Source of the DNA: JADGRA01 sp052143535
GTDB taxonomy: Bacteria; Myxococcota; Myxococcia; Myxococcales; Myxococcaceae
DNA: 64,000 nucleotides
Assembly: GCA_052143535.1 (NCBI GenBank)
Contig: JBKQSS010000061.1
Span: 124,001 to 188,000, forward strand
Direction of reading: 5' to 3'
Made by a program: the position numbers and the translations under genes. Below, one piece after another: positions 15,023 through 22,309 of the stretch. Numbering within the stretch: position 1 is the stretch's first letter; each line of letters opens with the position of its first letter. The notes below the pieces were generated by a model. The model was not told the origin of the DNA. It saw only the letters and a list, made by a program, of their open reading frames with translations, and did no database searches.

Positions 15023-16933
15023 ATGACGCTTCTTCGCGCCGCCGGCTTCTCGCTCTCCTTCGGGAGTCGCGTGCTTTTCGATGACCTCACCATGGTCGTC
15101 GAGGAAGGTGAGCGTGTCGGCTTGGTGGGTGTCAACGGTTCAGGAAAGTCAACGCTGCTCAAGCTGCTGTCCGGCGAGATGGTCCCCGACGCTGGCGAAC
15201 GGCAGCTCCGGCGCGGGACGCGCATCACCTACTTGCCGCAGGAGCCCACCTTCCCTTCTGGCGTAACGGTCGCGGGCGAGCTGTCAGTTGCACAGGCGCC
15301 ACTCCGCCTGGCGCTCGCGGAACATCGAGACCTAGGAGACCGACTTGCGAATTTCTCCGGTCCCGCATTGGACCGAGCCGTTGCCGAGCTCTCCACATTG
15401 TCCGAGCGAATCGAGCATTTGGGTGGCTGGGATACCGAGCATCTGGCGCGGACGCTGCTCGATCGCTTGGGCGTAAAGGACTGGGACCGCCCCATCAGTG
15501 AGCTCTCGGGAGGTCTCCAGAAGCGGGTCGCGATCGCCCGGGCGTTACTCTCGCGGCCCGACCTGCTACTTCTCGACGAGCCTACCAACCATCTCGACGC
15601 AGACACCGTGGAGTGGCTAGAGGAGGCGCTTGACGACCTTGAAGGAGCGCTAGTCCTTGTTACCCACGACCGCTACTTCCTGGACGATCTCGTAGACCGC
15701 ATCATCGAGATACAGCCTGGTTCGGGCGTCATTTCCTACCCCGGGAACTATGAGGCTTACCTGGAGCAGAAGCTCGTCGCTCAAGCGGACGCGGAACTCG
15801 CTGGACACAAGCGCGACCGATGGATTGCACAGGAGGTGGCATGGCTTCGTCGCGGCCCGGAGGCCCGAAGGACCAAGAGCAAGGCCCGCATCGAACGCGC
15901 CAGAAAACTCATGGCCGAGAGCGGCTTCGTGCGCCCGCGTGTGCCCGAACTCCAGACGGTGGCCACACCACGGCTTGGGCACACGGTGCTCGAAGCCCGC
16001 CAAGCGGCCTTTTCCTATGGTCGCCGGGAAGTGCTCCAAGGCGTGGACGTCATCGTCCAGGGCGGCGAACGCATAGGAATTGTGGGGCCCAATGGCGCCG
16101 GCAAGACGACTCTAGTGCGCCTGCTCCTCGGGGAGCTCGCGCCGTCGGGGGGCGAGGTGGTCAGAGGAAAAAACACGCGTGTCGCCTACTACGACCAGGC
16201 CCGGGCCAAACTGGACCCGGAGCAGACCGTCTACGAAGCGGCTTGGAGTGAAGACTTTGTGGACCTCGGCGGTCGGCGGGTCGCGCTTCGCGACTACCTC
16301 GACGACCTACTCTTCCCGGTCCCCATGCAGCGCATGCAGGTGAAGGCCCTCTCCGGGGGCGAACGGAACCGCTTGCTGTTGGCTCGAAGCTTCTTGATGG
16401 GGGCCAACCTCCTCGTCCTCGACGAGCCGACCAATGATCTGGACTTGGTGACGCTGAACGTTCTCGAGCGGCTGCTGTTGGGCTTCGGCGGGGCAGTATT
16501 GCTCGTGACGCATGACCGCTATTTCCTGGACAAGGTGGCCACTCGCATTCTGGCCGTCGAGGGCGATGGCTCTGTGGTCGCCTACCCGGGGAATTTCAGT
16601 CTGTACCGGCGGCTGAAGGCACAGGTCGCGCTCTCGGCCCGAACCAGGCCGCCCGTCAAGCCATCGGACTCTGAATCGAGAACGCCAACCACCAGTGCCA
16701 AGCCAAGCAGACTCAGTTACCTGGACCAACGCGAGCTGCAGGGAATGGAGGCCGCAATCCAAGCTGCTGAAAAACGCCGAGAGGCTTCGGAAGCCGCGCT
16801 CGTCGATCCGGGCGTCTACTCGGATACGGGCGCTTCAACGCGTGCCCGGGCAGAGCTGGCTTTGGCCGCCGCGGAGGTCGATCGCCTTTATGCGCGCTGG
16901 GAGGTGCTTCTCTCGCGCGTTGAGTCCAGCTGA
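15023..16933 (+). CDS. uup: ABC-F family ATPase, Uup-type
   Basis: A 636-residue soluble protein with two ATP-binding cassettes and no membrane segments. Walker A motifs are GVNGSGKST and GPNGAGKTT; signature motifs ELSGGLQKR and ALSGGERNR; Walker B followed by DEPTNHLD and DEPTNDLD. ABC-F proteins act on ribosomes. A C-terminal coiled-coil domain (SRLSYLDQRELQGMEAAIQ onward, with the LVDPGVYSD turn) is characteristic of the Uup subgroup, which is associated with genome stability and ribosome function. ATG 15023 opens the domain directly. It is monocistronic or precedes the EamA gene by 105 bp. Confidence 0.9.
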   Translation: MTLLRAAGFSLSFGSRVLFDDLTMVVEEGERVGLVGVNGSGKSTLLKLLSGEMVPDAGERQLRRGTRITYLPQEPTFPSGVTVAGELSVAQAPLRLALAEHRDLGDRLANFSGPALDRAVAELSTLSERIEHLGGWDTEHLARTLLDRLGVKDWDRPISELSGGLQKRVAIARALLSRPDLLLLDEPTNHLDADTVEWLEEALDDLEGALVLVTHDRYFLDDLVDRIIEIQPGSGVISYPGNYEAYLEQKLVAQADAELAGHKRDRWIAQEVAWLRRGPEARRTKSKARIERARKLMAESGFVRPRVPELQTVATPRLGHTVLEARQAAFSYGRREVLQGVDVIVQGGERIGIVGPNGAGKTTLVRLLLGELAPSGGEVVRGKNTRVAYYDQARAKLDPEQTVYEAAWSEDFVDLGGRRVALRDYLDDLLFPVPMQRMQVKALSGGERNRLLLARSFLMGANLLVLDEPTNDLDLVTLNVLERLLLGFGGAVLLVTHDRYFLDKVATRILAVEGDGSVVAYPGNFSLYRRLKAQVALSARTRPPVKPSDSESRTPTTSAKPSRLSYLDQRELQGMEAAIQAAEKRREASEAALVDPGVYSDTGASTRARAELALAAAEVDRLYARWEVLLSRVESS

Positions 16934-17038
16934 ATCTCGGGCATTCGAGCTGTTGGCTTGCTATCCCCACGCCTTTAACTGCCGCCCGACGTCGCTGGTG
17001 CCAATTCGAGAGGAGCGCGAAGCATCGACGCGAGAATT

Positions 17039-17941
17039 GTGGCGCCTCGACGCGCCCTTGGAGTCCAAGGGACCGCCCTCGCGCTTTCTTATGTCTTTCT
17101 CTGGTCGTCGGCATTCGTTCCGAGTCGCCTGCTGGCGATGCTTGGGCAGCCACTCTGGGTGCTCGCTCTGCGTTTGGTCGCCGCGAGCCTCATCCAGCTA
17201 GCTCTCGCGCTCTCACTGCGCCGGCCGTGGCCCCGTTCCTTGAACTCATGGGCGTCGCTCGCCGCCTTCGGCTTACTGGCTAACGCCGGTTACCTGGGCC
17301 TCACGTACGAGGCGCTCCGGCACCTGTCGGCCGGGATGGGCGCCATCATCGCCAGTACCAATCCGCTCGTCCTCGCATTGGTGGCGCCGGTGTTACTCAG
17401 CGAGCCGCTCACGCCGCGCAAATCTGTCGGACTGCTCCTCGGCTTCGCCGGGGTGTTGGTGGCGATGGCGTCTCGAGCTGGGTCTTCGTCAGCGCGTCCG
17501 CTTGATGTTGCTGTTGGTTTCCTTGGGGTGCTGGCGCTGGTCGCCTCCACCGTCGTCTTCAAGCGCCTCAAAATTCACGAAGACCTGGTTGCTGCCAACG
17601 CGATTCAACTTGGCACCTCGGCCCTTGTCTTGCTTCCGCTGGCCCGGCTCGTCGAGGGACAACCTCAATTGACGTTTACAGCGCTGGTCTGGGGAAGCTT
17701 TGCTTACCTGGTCTTGGTGATGAGCGTCGGAGCATCCTTCGTCTGGTTCTGGCTCCTTCGTCACGGAGAGGCCAGCCGGGTGAGTGCCTTCTATTTCCTG
17801 AGCCCAATTTTCGGCCTGGGTTTCGGGGCGCTCCTGCTGCGCGAGCAAGTGACTTGGGCCGATGGATTGGGGCTGGCAGCGGTGGCCGTTGGCATTACCT
17901 TGGTGCAGAGCCGGCCAGCGCAGACGCGCCTCGCGGGATAG
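17039..17941 (+). CDS. EamA/DMT-family transporter
   Basis: A 300-residue polytopic protein of the drug/metabolite transporter superfamily with two five-helix EamA repeats. The first begins in ALSYVFLWSSAFVPSRLLA, with conserved GMGAIIASTNPLVLALVAPVLL; the second includes VWFWLLRHGEASRVSAFYFLSPIFG. Direction is most likely export of amino acids or metabolites; the substrate is unknown. Start GTG 17039 has only a distant GAGAGGAG, so the start is provisional. It is convergent with eutC. Confidence 0.87.
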   Translation: MAPRRALGVQGTALALSYVFLWSSAFVPSRLLAMLGQPLWVLALRLVAASLIQLALALSLRRPWPRSLNSWASLAAFGLLANAGYLGLTYEALRHLSAGMGAIIASTNPLVLALVAPVLLSEPLTPRKSVGLLLGFAGVLVAMASRAGSSSARPLDVAVGFLGVLALVASTVVFKRLKIHEDLVAANAIQLGTSALVLLPLARLVEGQPQLTFTALVWGSFAYLVLVMSVGASFVWFWLLRHGEASRVSAFYFLSPIFGLGFGALLLREQVTWADGLGLAAVAVGITLVQSRPAQTRLAG

Positions 17942-18073
17942 TAGACGCCTGCTCAACCGGGTGCCCGCCACATCCGCCGAAGCGAGAACGACCTGGCCGG
18001 GTACGAGCTTCTCGCCGAGGCCGCGGTGTCGGTTCGGCGCCCCACCGCACAGCACCCTTCAAGCGAGGCGGTT

Positions 18074-18847
18074 TCAACGACCGCTAGGGACAGCTCCGGA
18101 AATGCTCGGCTGCCCTGCCAAAAGCTGGCTCAGAGCGACGCCGGTCCGCTGATGGGCTCGAGCTGCGCTGAGCAGGGCTGCCAGACCGCGGGCCCCGTCG
18201 GCGATGGAAAGGCCTTCGGCACGGATGTTAGAGATGCAATTGCGCTCTGAGTCACGGCAGCCGACCCGCGGCGCCCAGGTGACATAGGCCCCGAGTGAGT
18301 CTGCTGCGCTGAGGCCTGGCCGTTCCCCAATGAGGACGACAACGGCGCGGGCTCCAAGAAGCGCTGCAACTTCGTCCCCCACCGCTACCCTACCCTGTCG
18401 CACCAAAACCACTGGACTAAACCGCCAGCTGGCCGTGGGAAGAAGGTCTCTCAGCGCACCTAGCAGCGCAGCGGATTGGCTTTTGGTCGCTGCGGCCGAG
18501 AGCCCATCGGCCACGACGAGCGCGAGGTCAACGGGGCTCCCTTGGAGCAGCTCGAGGGTGGCACGACTCGCGGGGGAGAGGCGTCGACCGAGGTCAGGCC
18601 GACGCAGGTACGTTTCCCGATTTGGAGCCGCCGATTCGCACATCACCGACTCGAGCTCGAGTGCACGGAGCTCGGCACTGATGGCGGCCGGCTCGAAATC
18701 TGCGTGGACAGCATTTCGCGCCAGAGCAAGGGCTTCCTGGAGTTCCAGGTGCCGAGCAGTTGGTAATGAGACTCCCGTCCGACCGAGTCCGACGCGCGCT
18801 GGCGTATAGCGTCGCAGAGCGGCCCAGCTGTCCTTGACCAAGGTCAT
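18074..18847 (-). CDS. eutC: Ethanolamine ammonia-lyase small subunit
   Basis: Small subunit of the adenosylcobalamin-dependent ethanolamine ammonia-lyase, which converts ethanolamine to acetaldehyde and ammonia. The 257 residues show LGRTGVSLPTARHLELQ, RPDLGRRLSP, VVADGLSA, IGERPGLSAADSLGAYVTW and DSERNCISNIRAEGLS, all hallmark EutC segments. ATG 18847 overlaps the eutB stop (ATGA), so the subunits are coupled in translation. No reactivating factor (eutA), acetaldehyde dehydrogenase or microcompartment genes are found in this window. Confidence 0.95.
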   Translation of the reverse strand: MTLVKDSWAALRRYTPARVGLGRTGVSLPTARHLELQEALALARNAVHADFEPAAISAELRALELESVMCESAAPNRETYLRRPDLGRRLSPASRATLELLQGSPVDLALVVADGLSAAATKSQSAALLGALRDLLPTASWRFSPVVLVRQGRVAVGDEVAALLGARAVVVLIGERPGLSAADSLGAYVTWAPRVGCRDSERNCISNIRAEGLSIADGARGLAALLSAARAHQRTGVALSQLLAGQPSISGAVPSGR

Positions 18848-20226
18848 GCGCCACCGAGCAAAAGGCGAAATGCCGACGGAAGTTCGAGCTGTTGGAGGCG
18901 ACCAGCCGAGTCCACCAGGCCGGTCCTCTCCAGCCAGGCCTCGAATTCAGGAGCGGGCCGCTTGCCCAGCACCTTCCGGACGTACAGAGCATCGTGAAAC
19001 GAGGTGCTCTGGTAATTGAGCATCACGTCGTCCGAGCCGGGCACTCCCATGATGTAGTTGCAGCCGGCGACGCCCAACAGCGTGAGAAGAGTGTCGACAT
19101 CGTCTTGGTCCGCGTCTGCGTGAACTGTGTAACAGACGTCACAGCCCATCGGCACCCCGAGCAGTTTTCCGCAGAAGTGGTCCTCGAGGCCCGCGCGCGT
19201 AATCTGTTTGCCGTCGGCCAAGTATTCCGGACCGATGAAGCCGACCACGGTGTTCACCAGAAGGGGGGCAAATGCGCGCGCCACACCGTAGGCCCTTGCC
19301 TCGATTGTCTGCTGGTCGACCCCATGGTGGGCGTTGGCAGAGAGCGCACTCCCCTGACCAGTTTCGAAATACATGACATGGTCCCCTACCGTTCCGCGGC
19401 GCAAACCAACTGCAGCCTCTCGTGCCTCCTTGAGCACGTTCATGGTCACGCCAAAGCTTCGGTTGGTCGCCTCGGTTCCTCCAATGGACTGAAAGACGAG
19501 GTCGACCAGAGCGCCGCGCTCCATCGCGGCCAGGGCTGTGGTGACGTGCCCAAGAACGCAGGACTGGGTGGGGATGTCCAAATGAGTGCGAACTCTATCC
19601 ACCAGAGACGTGAGCTCGACAAAGCGCTCGATGCTGTCGGTGACGGGGTTGATACCGATGACAGCGTCTCCTGCTCCGAGGAAGAGACCATCGAGGATGG
19701 TGGCGGCCACTCCTTGCAAGTCGTCGGTGGGATGGTTCGGCTGGAGTCGGGTGGACATTCGCCCGCGCAGACCGAGGGTATTTCGGAATCGAGTTACCAC
19801 CTCGCACTTCGCTGCCACCAGGACGAGGTCCTGAAGGCGCATGAGCTTGGACACCGCCGCCGCCATTTCCGGCATGAGGCCAGGTGCTAGAGCCGAGAGA
19901 GTCCCGGCATTGGCCGCGTCCGAGAGCAGCCAGTCCCGAAATTCACCCACCGTTTGGTGGGCCACCTTTGAAAAGGCCTCGCTGTCATGAGAGTCGAGGA
20001 TGAGACGGGTGACGTCATCGGACTCGTAAGGGACGACAGCTTCGAGGAGGAAGGTTTTGAGGGGAACCTCAGCGAGAGCTCGCTGAGCGGCGACCCTTTC
20101 CGCAGCGTCGCTTGCGCTCACGCCAGCCAGCGCATCCCCCGACCGAAATGGGCTGGCCCGTGCCAGCAGGGTCTTCAAGTCCTCGAAGACGTAGCGTGTC
20201 GTCCCAACGGTCTGGTGGTGAGGCAT
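18844..20226 (-). CDS. eutB: Ethanolamine ammonia-lyase large subunit
   Basis: Catalytic (beta/alpha)8-barrel large subunit that binds coenzyme B12 and ethanolamine; 460 residues, normal length. The N-terminus TRYVFEDLKTLLARASPFRSGD and inner segments such as FIGPEYLADGKQITRAGLEDHFCGKLLG and GCDVCYTVHADADQDDVDTL are typical. It is encoded upstream of eutC. The pathway product acetaldehyde would need enzymes located elsewhere. The diverging CBS gene starts 172 bp away, so the intergenic region 20227-20397 holds the eutBC promoter; I see no clear hexamers in it. Confidence 0.95.
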   Translation of the reverse strand: MPHHQTVGTTRYVFEDLKTLLARASPFRSGDALAGVSASDAAERVAAQRALAEVPLKTFLLEAVVPYESDDVTRLILDSHDSEAFSKVAHQTVGEFRDWLLSDAANAGTLSALAPGLMPEMAAAVSKLMRLQDLVLVAAKCEVVTRFRNTLGLRGRMSTRLQPNHPTDDLQGVAATILDGLFLGAGDAVIGINPVTDSIERFVELTSLVDRVRTHLDIPTQSCVLGHVTTALAAMERGALVDLVFQSIGGTEATNRSFGVTMNVLKEAREAAVGLRRGTVGDHVMYFETGQGSALSANAHHGVDQQTIEARAYGVARAFAPLLVNTVVGFIGPEYLADGKQITRAGLEDHFCGKLLGVPMGCDVCYTVHADADQDDVDTLLTLLGVAGCNYIMGVPGSDDVMLNYQSTSFHDALYVRKVLGKRPAPEFEAWLERTGLVDSAGRLQQLELPSAFRLLLGGA

Positions 20227-20397
20227 GGACGCCTGGGCGCGAGCCTAACCCACGGCCCCGCTTCAGCCCCACCGGAATTCCGGAGCAGCGCCGCTCTGCG
20301 TCAGGCGAGCGCAGGGCAAAGAGGGCTATGGAGCAACTGAGACCGGCCCCGGCGCTGCCCGTGGCTCTGCTGGCTGGCCCCAAGGAGGAGAGGGCAA

Positions 20398-20817
20398 ATG
20401 GCTAGCATTGAGAAGTACGTCATCCGAACAGTGATTGGCCTGGATGGTAACGCGCCCTGCAGTGAAGCAGCGACGCTGATGGCCAAGCACCGAATTGGAG
20501 CTGTCGCCGTGCGGCAGGACAATCGCGTGGTCGGCTTGGTGACCGAGCGAGACCTCGCAACCCGGGTCATGGCGCGAGGGCTGGGGAATGACACCCCGAT
20601 TGCGGAAGCGATGAGGAGAGACCTGCCCGCAATTACGAACTCCATCACCGAGGTGGAGTGCGCGACTCGGATGAAGGAGCATGAGACACGCCATCTGCTC
20701 GTCGAAGAGGACGGTCAGCCAGTCGGAATCATCTCGATGAGAGACGTCATCCAGATGATGCTCGAGGATAAGCAATTCCTCATTGAGCAAATGCAAGGCT
20801 ACATCCAGGGGTATTAG
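20398..20817 (+). CDS. Stand-alone CBS-domain pair protein
   Basis: A 139-residue protein made of two CBS domains and little else: the first around APCSEAATLMAKHRIGAVAV ... GLVTERDLATRV, the second around TEVECATRMKEHETRHLLV ... GIISMRDVIQMM. CBS pairs form Bateman modules that bind adenosyl nucleotides and often act as energy or redox sensors. AAGGAGGAGAGG before ATG 20398 is a strong ribosome-binding site. It has no fused enzyme, so its partner is not identifiable; the adjacent cyclase starts 18 bp later. Confidence 0.88.
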   Translation: MASIEKYVIRTVIGLDGNAPCSEAATLMAKHRIGAVAVRQDNRVVGLVTERDLATRVMARGLGNDTPIAEAMRRDLPAITNSITEVECATRMKEHETRHLLVEEDGQPVGIISMRDVIQMMLEDKQFLIEQMQGYIQGY

Positions 20818-20835
20818 ACACCCTGCCCTTTGCCA

Positions 20836-21492
20836 ATGGTTGTCATCGACTTGAGTCACGCCATCCGAGACGGAATGGCGGCCTATCCGGGCGTTCCGGC
20901 GCCGCGCTTCGGGGCCATCCGTACGCACAGCGACACCGGGCCATACGCGCCTGGAACCAGTTTTCATCTTGGAACCTACGCGCTAGGCGGGAACACGGGC
21001 ACGTATGTGGATGCGCCGTTCCATCGCTTCCCCTCCGGGGCAGACCTGGCGTCCCTGCCGCTGGAGAGCCTGGTGAATCTTCCCGGCATTGTCATCGACG
21101 CCTCGCCAGACGGGCCAACCGGGCCTGAGGCTCTCGCTGCACGCTCCTGTCGTGGCCATGCCGTCCTCTTCCGCACCGGTTGGTCCCGGCTCTGGGATAC
21201 GAAGGGCTACTTTCGCTCTGGGCCATTTCTCAGCCGTGCGACCTGCGAGACGCTGGTGAGGGCCGAAGTCGCTTTGGTGGGCATCGACTGCGCCAACATC
21301 GACGACATGGGAGACCCGGAAAGGCCAGCCCACACCGTGCTACTCGCAGCAGGTATCCCCATCGTGGAACACTTGCGCGGACTTGAGTTGCTGCCGTCGG
21401 TGGGTTTTCGTTTCACCGCGGCCCCTCCTGCCCTGGTCGGCGGGACCTCTTTTCCAGTGCGCGCGTTCGCAGTGCTCAGTGTTGAGCGCTAG
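20836..21492 (+). CDS. Cyclase-family (kynurenine formamidase-like) hydrolase
   Basis: A 218-residue protein of the metal-dependent cyclase/KynB-like family (VVIDLSHAIRDGMAAYPGVPAP at the start). The usual HxGTHxDxPxH metal motif appears as GNTGTYVDAPFH, so two expected histidines are Asn and Tyr while the Asp and last His remain. Later segments (VLFRTGWS ... VGIDCANIDDM) are normal. This may mean altered metal binding or substrate. ATG 20836 is two codons downstream of a TTG and is preferred. Its TAG stop interleaves with the stop of the convergent ACT-domain gene in a CTAG. Confidence 0.8.
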   Translation: MVVIDLSHAIRDGMAAYPGVPAPRFGAIRTHSDTGPYAPGTSFHLGTYALGGNTGTYVDAPFHRFPSGADLASLPLESLVNLPGIVIDASPDGPTGPEALAARSCRGHAVLFRTGWSRLWDTKGYFRSGPFLSRATCETLVRAEVALVGIDCANIDDMGDPERPAHTVLLAAGIPIVEHLRGLELLPSVGFRFTAAPPALVGGTSFPVRAFAVLSVER

Positions 21493-22154
21493 AAGACGCG
21501 GCGCTTCAGGCGCTCCAGAGCGAATTTCGCAGTGTCGGCGACGGCCATCACGGCCATGACCCCTGCCTGGACTGGGTCGGTCACCACCAAGTCGGCAGCA
21601 TCTGGAACGCTGCCCGCCATGTTCAGGCTGATGACCAAGAGCCCCCGCGCCCGCACTTCGCGTACCGCCTGCTCAATCTCGCCGCCCATCAACGAGCCCG
21701 CCAGCACCAGCGCAGTTGCTCTGGGAAGTCGGGCCACCGCCCGTACCGCCTCGGCCAGCGCCTTCTCGCCAACCAACGGGATAGTGTCCACGGAGATGTG
21801 CTCGCCGCGGATGTTGTGACGGTCCGCCTCGGAGATGGCTCCGATGGCAACCTGCCCCACCTGTGCGCCGCCTCCCATGATGATGAGCCGTTTACCGTAG
21901 ATGGTCCCCAGCGTCGGAACGATGGCGACCGCCCGCACCACGGGAAGCGCCTCGAGGTCTCCCTTCAACAGAGAAACGCTTTGCAGAGGTAAAGCCACCT
22001 CGAAGGAAACGCGAGCGCCGGAAGCCGACTGCTCGACAATTTCTACCGAGGTGATGTCTCCCTGATGTCGAGCCACGACGCCGGTGAGTTGATGTAGGAC
22101 ACCGGGTCCGGGCACCGTTTCGACGAGGAGCCCAACAGTCTGCGCATCAGCCAT
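21489..22154 (-). CDS. ACT-domain protein (DUF5612-like)
   Basis: A 221-residue protein with an N-terminal ACT-type regulatory domain (VGLLVETVPGPGVLHQLTGVVARHQGDITSVEI) and a C-terminal Rossmann-like domain (LIIMGGGAQVGQVAIGAI, LVLAGSLMGGEIEQAV, GSVPDAADLVVTDPVQAGVMAVMAV). It resembles the DUF5612 group known mainly from archaea. ACT domains usually bind amino acids, but no enzymatic activity is established. It converges on the cyclase gene and diverges from the S46 peptidase across a 155-bp gap. Confidence 0.72.
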   Translation of the reverse strand: MADAQTVGLLVETVPGPGVLHQLTGVVARHQGDITSVEIVEQSASGARVSFEVALPLQSVSLLKGDLEALPVVRAVAIVPTLGTIYGKRLIIMGGGAQVGQVAIGAISEADRHNIRGEHISVDTIPLVGEKALAEAVRAVARLPRATALVLAGSLMGGEIEQAVREVRARGLLVISLNMAGSVPDAADLVVTDPVQAGVMAVMAVADTAKFALERLKRRVF

Positions 22155-22309
22155 GCTTCACTCTGCTCCCGCTGTCGGCGGGGAGACAACGGCTTGGCAG
22201 TGGGGGCCGGGGCTACTGTTGTCGGGGGCTCTAATCCCGCTTGACGTGGGCCCCAATTGTCGCAAGACCTCCCTTTTCCAAACCTCTTGACAGGCCGGTC
22301 CCCATTTCC

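Noticed and set aside
17942..18073. Gene remnant between the EamA transporter and eutC
   Set aside because: A short stretch reads like protein (NDLAGYELLAEAAVS), but there is no start, no support and no match I can name.
18892..19890. Long plus-strand frame over eutB
   Set aside because: Antisense to a clearly conserved enzyme; no motifs.
22286..22309. TTGACA before the S46 peptidase as a promoter
   Set aside because: The matching -10 position would fall on the start codon, so it cannot serve this gene.
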